A stretch of 64,000 nucleotides of DNA from Flavobacterium aquatile LMG 4008 = ATCC 11947 (GCF_000757385.1 NZ_JRHH01000001.1:496001-560000); one strand, 5' to 3'; positions 43,886 to 52,500 are shown, counted from the first letter of the stretch. Translations and numbers: made by a program. Notes: generated by a model not told the origin, from the sequence alone.

Positions 43886-45226
43886 ATGGAAAACAGAAAA
43901 AAAGTCGCATTCTACACTTTAGGATGCAAATTGAACTTCTCAGAAACTTCTACCATTGCGAGAAATTTTCAAGACGAAGGTTTTGATAGAGTAGATTTTG
44001 AAGAAGTTGCCGATATGTACGTGATTAACACGTGTTCAGTAACTGAGAATGCTGACAAACAATTCAAGCAAATTGTAAAAAAAGCCATGAAACTTAACGA
44101 CAAAGCATTTGTTGCTGCCGTTGGTTGTTATGCGCAATTAAAACCCGAAGAATTGGCTGCAGTTGATGGAGTCGATTTAGTTCTTGGTGCTACAGAAAAA
44201 TTTAAAATTATCGATTATATCAATGATTTGTCCAAAAATGACATGGGCGAAGTACATTCATGCGAAATTGAAGAAGCCGATTTCTATGTAGGAAGTTATT
44301 CTATTGGTGACAGAACTCGTGCTTTTCTAAAAGTTCAAGATGGTTGCGATTACAAATGTACGTATTGCACCATTCCGTTGGCAAGAGGAATTTCAAGAAG
44401 TGATGCATTAGAAAATGTATTGAAAAACGCTTACGAAATTTCACAACAAGGTATAAAAGAAATCGTTCTTACTGGTGTAAATATTGGTGATTACGGAAAA
44501 GGAGAATTCGGAAATAAAAAACACGAACATACTTTCCTAGATTTAGTAAAGGCTTTAGACGAAGTAGAAGGGATTGAACGTTTACGAATTTCTTCTATAG
44601 AACCAAATCTTTTGAAAAACGAAACTATTGATTTTGTTTCAAAAAGTAGAACATTTGTCCCTCATTTTCATATTCCACTACAATCTGGAAGTAATGAAAT
44701 TTTGGGTAAAATGAAACGCCGTTACCAACGTGAAGTTTACGTAGATAGAGTTGAAAATATCAGAAAAGTAATGCCTCATGCTTGTATTGGAGTAGATGTA
44801 ATTGTAGGTTTTCCGGGAGAAACCGACGAACATTTTTTGGAAACCTATAATTTCTTAAACGAATTGGATATTTCATATTTACACGTTTTTACGTATTCCG
44901 AAAGAGACAATACTGAAGCGGCAACTATGGAAAATGTTGTCCCGATGAATGTTCGCTCTAAAAGAAGTAAGATGTTACGAGGATTATCAGTTAAAAAACG
45001 TCGTGCGTTTTACGAAAGTCAAATAGGAACTAACCGAACCGTTTTATTTGAATCAGAAAATAAAGAAGGTTACATTCACGGATTTACAGAAAATTACGTA
45101 AAAGTAAAAACACCTTGGAATCCAGAATTAGTAAATACTTTACACGAAATTAATTTGACAAGAATTGACGAAGATGGAAGCGTGCGAATGGAGTTTAGTG
45201 AAATTAAGAATTCCAAATTATCGTAA
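43886..45226 (+). CDS. mtaB: tRNA (ms2t6A37) methylthiotransferase MtaB
   Basis: Radical SAM enzyme that converts t6A37 to ms2t6A37 in ANN-reading tRNAs. The 446-aa product has the N-terminal UPF0004 domain with three Fe-S cysteines (GCKLNFSET, NTCSVTENA, VGCYAQ), the radical-SAM CxxxCxxC in QDGCDYKCTYCTIPLARG near residue 150, and a C-terminal TRAM domain. MtaB rather than MiaB or RimO is favoured by the GCKLN and RMEFSEI context. ATG 43886 is chosen over an in-frame TTG twelve bases earlier. Monocistronic. Confidence 0.92.
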   Translation: MENRKKVAFYTLGCKLNFSETSTIARNFQDEGFDRVDFEEVADMYVINTCSVTENADKQFKQIVKKAMKLNDKAFVAAVGCYAQLKPEELAAVDGVDLVLGATEKFKIIDYINDLSKNDMGEVHSCEIEEADFYVGSYSIGDRTRAFLKVQDGCDYKCTYCTIPLARGISRSDALENVLKNAYEISQQGIKEIVLTGVNIGDYGKGEFGNKKHEHTFLDLVKALDEVEGIERLRISSIEPNLLKNETIDFVSKSRTFVPHFHIPLQSGSNEILGKMKRRYQREVYVDRVENIRKVMPHACIGVDVIVGFPGETDEHFLETYNFLNELDISYLHVFTYSERDNTEAATMENVVPMNVRSKRSKMLRGLSVKKRRAFYESQIGTNRTVLFESENKEGYIHGFTENYVKVKTPWNPELVNTLHEINLTRIDEDGSVRMEFSEIKNSKLS

Positions 45227-45252
45227 TTCGTAATTTTTAATTCGTAATTAAT

Positions 45253-45594
45253 TTAATACTTGTAGTGAAACCTAATCTTAGTAATCCTAAAAACAGTTTC
45301 GCTGTATTGTTCGATAAATTCAAATTTGTTTCTGCCAGGTTGTTTAAATTCGATGATTCGTTCACCCGAAATTTCGTAGTACATTCCGTTTCCCTCAAAC
45401 ATGAATCGTTTACCATTTGTTCGATAAGCCGAACGCGTAAATTCAAATTCTGATAAATTCCAGGTAGTTAAATTGGCGTCTAAATCTTCAATATCAGAAT
45501 ACAAACCTTCTGTAATCTCAGTTTTACAACCATAATATTTCTGAATAGTTTCAAAAAAAGCGATAATGTTGAGGTTAAGTTCTTCAGAATTCAT
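45253..45594 (-). CDS. Small protein of unknown function
   Basis: A 113-aa soluble protein: helical N-terminus (SEELNLNIIAFFETIQKYYG), then beta strands (FEFTRSAYRTNGKRFMFEGN, GERIIEFKQPGRNKFEFIEQ) and a final IRFHYKY. No family recognised. Two tandem AATTCGTAATT-like repeats lie between it and mtaB at 45226-45250. The start is set at ATG 45594, because the upstream extension is aromatic and unlikely to be coding. Confidence 0.6.
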   Translation of the reverse strand: MNSEELNLNIIAFFETIQKYYGCKTEITEGLYSDIEDLDANLTTWNLSEFEFTRSAYRTNGKRFMFEGNGMYYEISGERIIEFKQPGRNKFEFIEQYSETVFRITKIRFHYKY

Positions 45595-45610
45595 TTGATA
45601 AAAATAAATA

Positions 45611-45660
45611 AAAAATCCCAAATTCGAATACTGTTATTGGAATTTGGGATTTGTTTTTTT
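45611..45660 (-). terminator. Terminator between two small minus-strand genes
   Basis: AAATCCCAAATT (45613-45624) pairs with AATTTGGGATTT (45641-45652); T-rich on the minus strand. It terminates the gene ending at 45673. Confidence 0.8.
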
Positions 45661-45672
45661 TGGAATTTCTAA

Positions 45673-45984
45673 TTATATCTTAATTCCCGGAGGCAATAAA
45701 TCTCTATAAATAGTGTTTTTTCTAAAAAATAATGCAATTTTTGGAAGAATTGGAACTACTTTTAACTTGCGTTCGTAAGCAATTTCCATAATGTTTTTTA
45801 GTAAATCGTTGATGAAATTTTCATCTGTAAATCCTTCTGGAACATTAATTCTAGTTAGAAATATTTTCTTTTCTTGGAAAGAATATTCAACCGAAATCAG
45901 CTTTCCATCAACTAAAGTTTCAAATTGTCGAGCAAAAGTGTTGTCTTTAATTTCCATTTTTTCTAAAATTAACTCTGAGTTCAT
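45673..45984 (-). CDS. Small protein of unknown function (GNAT-like fragment)
   Basis: A 103-aa soluble protein with alternating strands and helices (FARQFETLVDGKLISVEYSF, then VPEGFTDENFINDLLKNIME) and KVVPILPKIALFFRKN. The segment NxFxRQFE...GKLISVEYS together with EGFTDENFINDLLKNIMEIA resembles small N-acetyltransferase-like proteins (YjdJ/GNAT_like family), which have such a short beta-alpha-beta core. The assignment is tentative. No neighbour gives a functional clue. Confidence 0.65.
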   Translation of the reverse strand: MNSELILEKMEIKDNTFARQFETLVDGKLISVEYSFQEKKIFLTRINVPEGFTDENFINDLLKNIMEIAYERKLKVVPILPKIALFFRKNTIYRDLLPPGIKI

Positions 45985-46065
45985 GTATAAGTGGGATAAA
46001 TAAATTAATTTTATGCAAATTTCGGAATAAATTATGGATAAAACTACCGAAAATAAGTTAAAGTT

Positions 46066-46731
46066 ATGACTAAAATTCCAGTATATTTTATGCCAGGATT
46101 AGCTGCTAGTTCGTCTATTTTTGAGCGTATTGAATTGCCCAAAGATACTTTCGAAATGCATTTACTAGAATGGTTTTTACCTAATAAAAATGAATCGTTG
46201 CAAAGTTATGCTAAGCGAATGGCCGAAAAAGTAAAACACGATAATGCCGTTTTAGTTGGTGTTTCTTTCGGAGGCGTTTTAGTTCAAGAAATGGCTCAAT
46301 TTCTAAATTTGAAAAAATTAATTATCGTTTCAAGTGTAAAATGCAACGCCGAATTACCACGAAGGTTAAAGCTTGCCAAAACAACAAAAGCATACAAATT
46401 ATTGCCAACTGGATTGATGCAAGATGTTGAATTACTTACAAAATATGCTTTTGGAGATGTTTTAAAAAAGAAATTAAAACTCTACGAACAGTATTTGCAC
46501 AGGCGAGAAAAAGACTATTTAGATTGGGCAATTGAACAAATGGTTTGCTGGGAAAGAGTAGAAGTAGACGCTAAAGTCATTCATATTCAAGGTGATGCCG
46601 ATGAGGTTTTTCCAGTAAAAAACATCAAGAATTTTATAAATATTAAAGGAGGAACGCATTTGATGATTTTAAATCGATTTAGATGGTTCAATCAAAACTT
46701 GCCCAAAATCATTTTAGACCAACAAATATAG
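46066..46731 (+). CDS. Alpha/beta hydrolase
   Basis: A 221-aa alpha/beta hydrolase. The nucleophile elbow is GVSFGGVLVQEM near residue 70, the acid in QGDADEVFPVKN near residue 180 and the His in KGGTHLMILNR near the C-terminus; the N-terminal YFMPGLAASSSIF carries the oxyanion region. The substrate is unknown. It is followed after 49 nt by the transglycosylase gene, with TAGTTTTG between them as a possible separate promoter. Confidence 0.85.
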   Translation: MTKIPVYFMPGLAASSSIFERIELPKDTFEMHLLEWFLPNKNESLQSYAKRMAEKVKHDNAVLVGVSFGGVLVQEMAQFLNLKKLIIVSSVKCNAELPRRLKLAKTTKAYKLLPTGLMQDVELLTKYAFGDVLKKKLKLYEQYLHRREKDYLDWAIEQMVCWERVEVDAKVIHIQGDADEVFPVKNIKNFINIKGGTHLMILNRFRWFNQNLPKIILDQQI

Positions 46732-46750
46732 GTTTTCGGCTTAGTTTTTG

Positions 46751-46758
46751 TAGTTTTG
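46751..46758 (+). promoter_or_regulatory. TAnnTTTG -7 box before the transglycosylase gene
   Basis: TAGTTTTG, 22 nt before the ATG at 46781. No -33 TTG at the usual spacing. Confidence 0.35.
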
Positions 46759-46780
46759 TATATAACAAAAGAATTGAAAG

Positions 46781-47674
46781 ATGAAAAAGATACAAGTATT
46801 TGGAGCTACATTATTTTTAGTATTTGCCAGCGGATTATTTATTTATTCTATAAATGGCAGTCAAAAAGAGAAAATGCTCAAAGAAGGAACAACGCAATAC
46901 TTTCCAACCGAAGTTGATTTTGCTGGAGAAAAAGCTCCTTTGCAAATTGCCGATGTAAAAGAACGATTTGATAGAGAATTATTGGTAAACGCCAATCTGC
47001 ATTCGTCAACAATTTTAGTAATAAAGCGTGCCAATCGCGCATTTCCAATCATTGAACCTATATTAAAACAATACGGAGTTCCAGACGATTTTAAATATTT
47101 GGCTGTAATTGAAAGCGCATTAGTAAACGCCGTTTCATCAGCTGGAGCAAGAGGCGTTTGGCAATTTATGCCAGAAACCGCGAAAGAAAAAGGAATGGAA
47201 GTTAGTGAAACCGTTGACGAACGTTACCATTTGCAAAAATCTACCGAAGCCGCATGTAAATATTTACTAAAGGCAAAAGAAAAATTTGGCTCTTGGACAC
47301 TTGCTGCTGCATCCTATAATGGCGGAATGACTGGTGTAAACAATAAAATTGATGAGCAAAAAGTAAATGATTATTATGATTTATTGCTTACTGATGAAAC
47401 ATCTAGATATGTTTTCAGAATTTTAGCCTTAAAAGAAATTATGAAAAATCCATCATTGTATGGTTTTGATATAGCTAAATATGAATTGTATTCTAATATT
47501 CCAACCAAAATCGTAACCGTTGATAGCACAATTACCGACTTAGCAACATTTGCAAAAGCACAAGGAATAAATTATAAAATATTAAAAATTCACAATCCGT
47601 GGTTGCGCGATAAAAAATTAGCCAATCCAACAAAGAAAGTCTATCAAATAGAAATTCCAACGCAAGGTTATTAG
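46781..47674 (+). CDS. Lytic transglycosylase (SLT family, MltD-like)
   Basis: A 297-aa envelope enzyme cleaving peptidoglycan. An N-terminal signal/anchor (KIQVFGATLFLVFASGLFIY) leads to an SLT domain with the catalytic Glu in VIESALVNAVSS near residue 110, GARGVWQFMPETAKEKGM and AAASYNGGMTGVN. The last 50 residues (ITDLATFAKAQGINYKILKI) are LysM-like. Family and catalytic residues are intact. Likely in the periplasm. Confidence 0.9.
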   Translation: MKKIQVFGATLFLVFASGLFIYSINGSQKEKMLKEGTTQYFPTEVDFAGEKAPLQIADVKERFDRELLVNANLHSSTILVIKRANRAFPIIEPILKQYGVPDDFKYLAVIESALVNAVSSAGARGVWQFMPETAKEKGMEVSETVDERYHLQKSTEAACKYLLKAKEKFGSWTLAAASYNGGMTGVNNKIDEQKVNDYYDLLLTDETSRYVFRILALKEIMKNPSLYGFDIAKYELYSNIPTKIVTVDSTITDLATFAKAQGINYKILKIHNPWLRDKKLANPTKKVYQIEIPTQGY

Positions 47675-47676
47675 TG

Positions 47677-47797
47677 CTCAGTATTCAGTGTTCAGTTGGC
47701 AGGAATATTTTGTCCATAAAAAAAGTTCGCAACTTTTGCGAACTTTTTTATTTAAGTATCATAATAACTGATTACTGAACACTGAACACTGCCAACT
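47677..47797. repeat. Inverted-repeat pair flanking a bidirectional terminator
   Basis: The left arm (47677-47702, CTCAGTATTCAGTGTTCAGT and TGGCAG) has an inverted copy at 47768-47797 (CTGATTACTGAACACTGAACACTGCCAAC, in two pieces: ACTGAACACTGAACACTG, GCCAAC). The arms flank a hairpin terminator at 47719-47750. The right arm runs into the stop codon of the minus-strand gene. The repeated CAGTGTTCAG unit also occurs more than once within an arm. Confidence 0.7.
47719..47750. terminator. Bidirectional terminator between convergent genes
   Basis: AAAAGTTCGCAA (47721-47732) pairs with TTGCGAACTTTT (47736-47747) with A/T runs on both sides. Confidence 0.9.
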
Positions 47798-48311
47798 AAA
47801 TCTTTTTCATCTGGTCTTTCATCATTTTAATTTGGTCTTTTAACATACCTTGTTTGTCTAGTTTTTTAACTTCGGCAATCAAGTTGGTCGCTTCTAGTTT
47901 TCTTCTTCTAGAAAGCGCTACGCCAGCTAAGTTTAATTTTGCAACAGCTAAATCCATATCCATGCTTAAACCAAGTTCAATTGCTTTTTTAAAGTATTTT
48001 TCAGCTTGAATTAAATTGGTTTGCGACAACATAATTCCGTTTAAGTAATTGTAATAACCTTGTTGTTTGCGCACCAAAGCCGTTTCTGGATTTTTAATTT
48101 TGTCTAACCAAGATTTAGCTCCAGGGAAATTTTGCTTACGTAATTGTAAGAAAGCCATTAAAATATATTCATTTTTGAAATAAAGAAACAACGGAATCAA
48201 AGATAATAATATAAGGAAAATCCCATTTCCAATGTTGCTTTCAGTAAACTGCCATATCGCAGCAATAAAGATTAATCCGGTTAAAACAAGTTTGATATTT
48301 TTGTGAAACAT
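47796..48311 (-). CDS. Membrane protein with TPR-like tail
   Basis: A 171-aa protein with two N-terminal transmembrane helices (about residues 4-42; VLTGLIFIAAIWQFT, GIFLILLSLIPLFLYF), then a helical TPR-like region (QGYYNYLNGIMLSQTNLIQA, YFKKAIELGLSMDMDLAVA) and a charged tail. ATG 48311 is used; the longer frame adds eight residues upstream. No enzymatic motif. Convergent with the transglycosylase gene. Confidence 0.7.
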   Translation of the reverse strand: MFHKNIKLVLTGLIFIAAIWQFTESNIGNGIFLILLSLIPLFLYFKNEYILMAFLQLRKQNFPGAKSWLDKIKNPETALVRKQQGYYNYLNGIMLSQTNLIQAEKYFKKAIELGLSMDMDLAVAKLNLAGVALSRRRKLEATNLIAEVKKLDKQGMLKDQIKMMKDQMKKI

Positions 48312-48374
48312 AATTTTGTATTTTTGAGGTTGCAAAGATAATAAATAGAAATTAAAATATTTTTAAAAAACTAC

Positions 48375-48404
48375 TTGCAAGTAATAAAAATCATTGTATA
48401 TTTG
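48375..48404 (+). promoter_or_regulatory. Promoter of rpmH
   Basis: TTG (48375-48377), 19-nt spacer, TATATTTG (48397-48404). Close to consensus; 60 nt before the ATG at 48465. Confidence 0.7.
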
Positions 48405-48464
48405 CACTCGGTTTAAAAAAGACCTCAAGAAAAGATTATTATACGATTTTAAAGATAAAAAGCA

Positions 48465-48626
48465 ATGAGCAAAAGAACGTTTCAACCATCGAAAAGAAAA
48501 AGAAGAAATAAACACGGATTTATGGACAGAATGGCTTCTGCAAATGGAAGAAAAGTCCTTGCGCGTCGTAGAGCTAAAGGAAGACATAAGTTAACTGTAT
48601 CTTCAGAACCAAGACACAAAAAATAA
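48465..48626 (+). CDS. rpmH: 50S ribosomal protein L34
   Basis: A 53-aa ribosomal protein, basic and typical: [19 protein letters not shown], then [20 protein letters not shown]. It has its own promoter at 48375 and a terminator at 48651. The small minus-strand open frame across it is a shadow. Confidence 0.97.
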
Positions 48627-48650
48627 TGATTAGTTTCTAATCAATATCTA

Positions 48651-48682
48651 GCCGTTACTTTTATTAGTAGCGGCTTTTTTTT
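48651..48682 (+). terminator. Terminator of rpmH
   Basis: GCCGTTACT (48651-48659) pairs with AGTAGCGGC (48666-48674, one G-U), followed by T8. Confidence 0.9.
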
Positions 48683-48712
48683 AAACTTGTTCATAAATTT
48701 TGATAATTTTTA

Positions 48713-48810
48713 GAAGCTAGTTCCTGCTATTCGTTGCAATCTTTTTAATTTTGCACTCCGCAAGCTCCGAACAAAATTAAAAAGGATTTCCACTGCTATC
48801 AGGGCTAAGC
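48713..48810 (-). repeat. Dispersed structured repeat, copy C
   Basis: Read on the minus strand: TTAGCCCTGAT, TGGAAATCCTTTTTAATTTTG, a GC-richer stem-loop (GAGCTTGCGGAGTGC), then AAAATTAAAAAGATTGCAA and AGCAGGAACTAGCTTC. It matches copy B at both ends and carries the longest internal stem. It occupies the gap between rpmH and carB. Confidence 0.85.
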
Positions 48811-48899
48811 ATATCAGTAAAGTTCAGTTTTAAATTTATACTATATTTTAAATTTATTAACTAAAGGTTTCATAACAACAACACAACAAACAAACTACA

Positions 48900-51752
48900 A
48901 TGCCAAAAGACAATTCAATCAAATCGGTTTTAATTATTGGTTCAGGTCCAATCGTTATTGGGCAAGCATGCGAATTTGACTACGCTGGTTCACAATCGGC
49001 ACGTTCCATTCGTGAAGAAGGAATTGAAGTAATTCTTATCAATTCCAATCCAGCAACAATCATGACTGACCCAAGTATGGCCGATCATGTTTATTTATTG
49101 CCATTAACAACCAAATCCATTATCCAAATCCTAAAAGAACATCCTCAAATTGATGCTGTTCTTCCTACAATGGGCGGACAAACAGCGTTAAATCTTTGTT
49201 TAGAAGCCGACGAAAAAGGAATTTGGGAAGACTTTAATGTAAAAATGATTGGTGTCGATGTAAATGCAATCAATATTACCGAAGACAGAGAACAATTCAA
49301 ACAATTATTAGAACGAATCGGAATTCCAGCCGCGCCAGCAAAAACAGCAACTTCATTCTTAAAAGGAAAAGAAATTGCTCAAGAATTTGGTTTTCCATTG
49401 GTAATTCGTCCATCGTTTACTCTTGGTGGAACTGGAGCAGCATTTGTACACAACAAAGAAGAATTTGACGAAAAACTAACCTACGGTTTAGAAATGTCAC
49501 CAATTCATGAAGTCTTGATTGATAAAGCTTTACTGGGTTGGAAAGAATACGAACTAGAACTTTTACGTGATAAAAATGACAACGTAGTTATCATCTGTTC
49601 GATAGAAAATATGGATCCAATGGGAATTCATACAGGAGATTCGATTACGGTTGCGCCTGCGATGACTTTATCGGATACAACGTTTCAAAAGATGCGTGAT
49701 ATGGCAATTCTGATGATGCGTTCTATCGGAAATTTTGCCGGAGGTTGTAACGTGCAATTCGCCGTTTCACCAGATGAGAAGGAAGATATCGTTGCCATCG
49801 AAATCAATCCGAGAGTTTCGCGTTCTTCTGCTTTGGCGTCAAAAGCTACTGGTTATCCAATTGCAAAAATCGCTTCTAAATTGGCTTTAGGTTACAACTT
49901 AGACGAACTTCAAAACCAAATTACAAAATCAACTTCAGCTTTATTCGAACCAACTTTAGATTACGTAATCGTAAAAATACCAAGATGGAATTTCGACAAA
50001 TTTGAAGGCGCCGATAGAACTTTAGGACTTCAAATGAAATCTGTTGGTGAAGTTATGGGAATTGGTCGTTCGTTTCAAGAAGCGCTTCACAAAGCAACGC
50101 AATCACTTGAAATTAAGAGAAACGGACTTGGAGCAGACGGAAAAGGTTATAAAAACTACGAACAAATTATTGAGAAATTAACTTTCGCAAGTTGGGATAG
50201 AGTTTTTGTAATTTACGATGCTATTGCGATGGGAATTCCGTTGAGCAGAATTCACGAAATTACTAAAATTGACATGTGGTTCTTGAAACAATACGAAGAA
50301 TTGTATTCGTTGGAAAGAGAAATCACAAACTATAAAATAGATACTTTGCCAAAAGAATTATTACTTGAAGCAAAGCAAAAAGGTTACGGAGACAGACAAA
50401 TTGCACACATGTTGGGTTGTTTGGAAAGTCAGGTTTATAAATTGCGTGATGACATGAACATCAAGCGTGTTTATAAATTGGTGGATACTTGTGCTGCCGA
50501 ATTTAAAGCAAAAACTCCTTATTACTATTCAACTTTTGAAGCAGAAATTCAAACGGCAAACGGCGAAAGATACGTTCACAATGAAAGTATTGTAACCGAT
50601 AAAAAGAAAGTCGTTGTTTTAGGTTCTGGTCCAAATAGAATTGGGCAAGGAATTGAATTTGACTATTCTTGTGTTCACGGAGTTTTAGCTGCGAAAGAAT
50701 GTGGTTACGAAACGATTATGATAAACTGTAATCCAGAAACGGTTTCAACCGATTTTGATACGGCGGATAAATTGTATTTCGAACCAGTTTTTTGGGAACA
50801 CATTTACGACATCATTCGCCACGAAAAACCAGAAGGTGTAATTGTGCAACTTGGTGGTCAAACCGCTTTAAAACTAGCAGAAAAATTATCTAAATACGGA
50901 ATCAAAATTCTTGGAACTTCATTCGATGCCTTAGATTTAGCCGAAGATAGAGGACGTTTTTCAGAATTATTAACCGAATTAAATATTCCGTTTCCACAAT
51001 TCGGAATTGCTGAAAGTGCTGACGAAGCTTCGAAATTAGCAGATACTTTAGACTTTCCGTTATTAGTTCGTCCTTCTTATGTTTTGGGTGGACAAGGAAT
51101 GAAAATTGTCATCAACAAACAAGAATTAGAAGAACATGTAATTGATTTATTAAAATCGATTCCAGGAAATAAATTGCTACTTGACCATTATCTTGATGGA
51201 GCAATTGAAGCTGAAGCCGATGCGATTTGCGACGGAGAAAATGTGTACATCATAGGAATTATGGAGCACATCGAACCATGCGGAATTCACTCAGGTGATT
51301 CTAACGCGACTTTGCCACCATTTAATTTAGGTGAATTTGTAATGCAACAAATAAAAGATCACACAAAGAAAATTGCTTTGGCTTTACGAACAGTTGGATT
51401 AATAAACATCCAATTTGCGATAAAAGACGATACGGTTTACATCATCGAAGCCAACCCAAGAGCATCGAGAACGGTTCCGTTTATTGCAAAAGCTTATGGT
51501 GAACCTTATGTGAATTATGCAACCAAAGTAATGCTAGGCGAAAACAAAGTAACCGATTTTACTTTCAATCCGCAGTTGAAAGGTTATGCGATTAAGCAAC
51601 CCGTTTTCTCTTTCAGTAAATTTAAAGATGTAAACAAAGCACTCGGACCAGAAATGAAATCGACAGGTGAAAGCATTTTGTTTATAGATGATTTAAAAGA
51701 CGATCAATTCTACGAATTATACAGCAGACGAAAAATGTATTTGAGTAAATAA
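48900..51752 (+). CDS. carB: Carbamoyl-phosphate synthase large subunit lacking the allosteric domain
   Basis: Makes carbamoyl phosphate from bicarbonate, ammonia (from CarA) and two ATP, for pyrimidines and arginine. The 950-aa protein has two tandem ATP-grasp halves: the first opens KSVLIIGSGPIVIGQACEFD and the second KKVVVLGSGPNRIGQGIEFD near residue 566; both have the PSxxLGG loop (RPSFTLGGTGAAF and RPSYVLGGQGMKI). E. coli CarB has about 1073 residues with a C-terminal MGS-like regulatory domain; here the protein stops at LYSRRKMYLSK shortly after the second ATP-grasp half, so that domain is absent. carA is not adjacent. Confidence 0.95.
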   Translation: MPKDNSIKSVLIIGSGPIVIGQACEFDYAGSQSARSIREEGIEVILINSNPATIMTDPSMADHVYLLPLTTKSIIQILKEHPQIDAVLPTMGGQTALNLCLEADEKGIWEDFNVKMIGVDVNAINITEDREQFKQLLERIGIPAAPAKTATSFLKGKEIAQEFGFPLVIRPSFTLGGTGAAFVHNKEEFDEKLTYGLEMSPIHEVLIDKALLGWKEYELELLRDKNDNVVIICSIENMDPMGIHTGDSITVAPAMTLSDTTFQKMRDMAILMMRSIGNFAGGCNVQFAVSPDEKEDIVAIEINPRVSRSSALASKATGYPIAKIASKLALGYNLDELQNQITKSTSALFEPTLDYVIVKIPRWNFDKFEGADRTLGLQMKSVGEVMGIGRSFQEALHKATQSLEIKRNGLGADGKGYKNYEQIIEKLTFASWDRVFVIYDAIAMGIPLSRIHEITKIDMWFLKQYEELYSLEREITNYKIDTLPKELLLEAKQKGYGDRQIAHMLGCLESQVYKLRDDMNIKRVYKLVDTCAAEFKAKTPYYYSTFEAEIQTANGERYVHNESIVTDKKKVVVLGSGPNRIGQGIEFDYSCVHGVLAAKECGYETIMINCNPETVSTDFDTADKLYFEPVFWEHIYDIIRHEKPEGVIVQLGGQTALKLAEKLSKYGIKILGTSFDALDLAEDRGRFSELLTELNIPFPQFGIAESADEASKLADTLDFPLLVRPSYVLGGQGMKIVINKQELEEHVIDLLKSIPGNKLLLDHYLDGAIEAEADAICDGENVYIIGIMEHIEPCGIHSGDSNATLPPFNLGEFVMQQIKDHTKKIALALRTVGLINIQFAIKDDTVYIIEANPRASRTVPFIAKAYGEPYVNYATKVMLGENKVTDFTFNPQLKGYAIKQPVFSFSKFKDVNKALGPEMKSTGESILFIDDLKDDQFYELYSRRKMYLSK

Positions 51753-51758
51753 AATAAA

Positions 51759-51788
51759 AAATCCCGAGTAACATCGGGATTTTTTTTT
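51759..51788 (+). terminator. Terminator of carB
   Basis: ATCCCGA (51761-51767) pairs with TCGGGAT (51774-51780), followed by T8. Confidence 0.9.
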
Positions 51789-51929
51789 GGAAATGCGCTT
51801 CCATTTTATCGACTAAATACATAGCCTGTGTGGTTTAAAGACTATATTTTCCTTTAAACGATTTTTAGACTTGGTTAAAAGTAATCTTTCTAAATTTGAT
51901 TTATAATTACAAACAAGTAACTGTTGGTT

Positions 51930-52325
51930 ATGAATAAAATTTTCAATCCTATTTACAGACAAGACTATTTTGAGGGTTATTTTGTGGGTGTGAATCCTAA
52001 TTCTCAAATTGATATAAATATTACAAACGAAGCATTTTCAACAGGATTTAATGCAGGAAGAATGGATTATGAAAGTTGGAACGGAGGCTTATCTAACGGA
52101 ATTCCAAAACGAGTAATTACCAAAGAAATTCTTGAAGATTTCCTTCTAGCAGGATTATTAGGTTTAAACATCGACACTAACGATTACACACCTTTTCAGT
52201 TAAATGTTTTATCCAAATGGTACCAAAGCGGTACAGAAAAATACGAACCCAACCACAGCTTGTATCTATTTTCTGTTCTAGAAGAAAAAGGGATAAGTGT
52301 TAAGAATGAGACTTTTTATTTGTAG
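51930..52325 (+). CDS. Protein of unknown function next to the cassette
   Basis: A 131-aa soluble protein: FNPIYRQDYFEGYFVGVNPN, AFSTGFNAGRMDYESWNG, KEILEDFLLAGLLGLNIDTN and a terminal FSVLEEKGISVKNETFYL. No family recognised. ATG at 51930 is used; TTG 51924 is in frame but adds only MV. It is between carB and the three-gene cassette but is separated from the cassette by 235 nt with its own promoter, so it is probably not part of it. Confidence 0.6.
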   Translation: MNKIFNPIYRQDYFEGYFVGVNPNSQIDINITNEAFSTGFNAGRMDYESWNGGLSNGIPKRVITKEILEDFLLAGLLGLNIDTNDYTPFQLNVLSKWYQSGTEKYEPNHSLYLFSVLEEKGISVKNETFYL

Positions 52326-52468
52326 GTGTTTTTTTTGGATTTGATCTTGGAATGCGGCCACAAGAAGTTGCGTAATTCATTAACTAACAATTATAAATAT
52401 AGGCAAACCTTTGATTCAGCAAAATGAATTCTGACAAAAACCAAGCCTAGCAATTTCTTGAAACTGCT

Positions 52469-52481
52469 GTTATGTGACGTT
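52469..52481 (+). repeat. Left inverted repeat of the three-gene cassette
   Basis: GTTATGTGACGTT. Its inverted counterpart at 54891-54903 reads GTTGTGTGACATT on the minus strand, 11 of 13 matches. The pair brackets the promoter and all three genes. Confidence 0.45.
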
Positions 52482-52497
52482 ATTATTTCAACGTAAC
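52475..52497. promoter_or_regulatory. Operator-like palindrome before the cassette promoter
   Basis: TGACGTT (52475-52481) and AACGTAA (52490-52496) form an imperfect palindrome centred 15 nt before the -33 TTG at 52501. It is a candidate operator but could be a coincidence of AT-rich sequence. Confidence 0.35.
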
Positions 52498-52500
52498 AAT

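Noticed and set aside
45226..45250. Tandem AATTCGTAATT repeats after mtaB
   Set aside because: Low-complexity AT sequence with two copies only; no further signal could be supported.
48363..48587. Antisense 74-aa open frame over rpmH
   Set aside because: Shadow of the rpmH coding sequence; no promoter or family.
52326..52500. Integron attC-like site in the gap before the cassette
   Set aside because: The GTTATGTGAC element does not match the GTTRRRY/RYYYAAC core pair and no integron integrase is visible; the inverted pair is reported only as an imperfect repeat.
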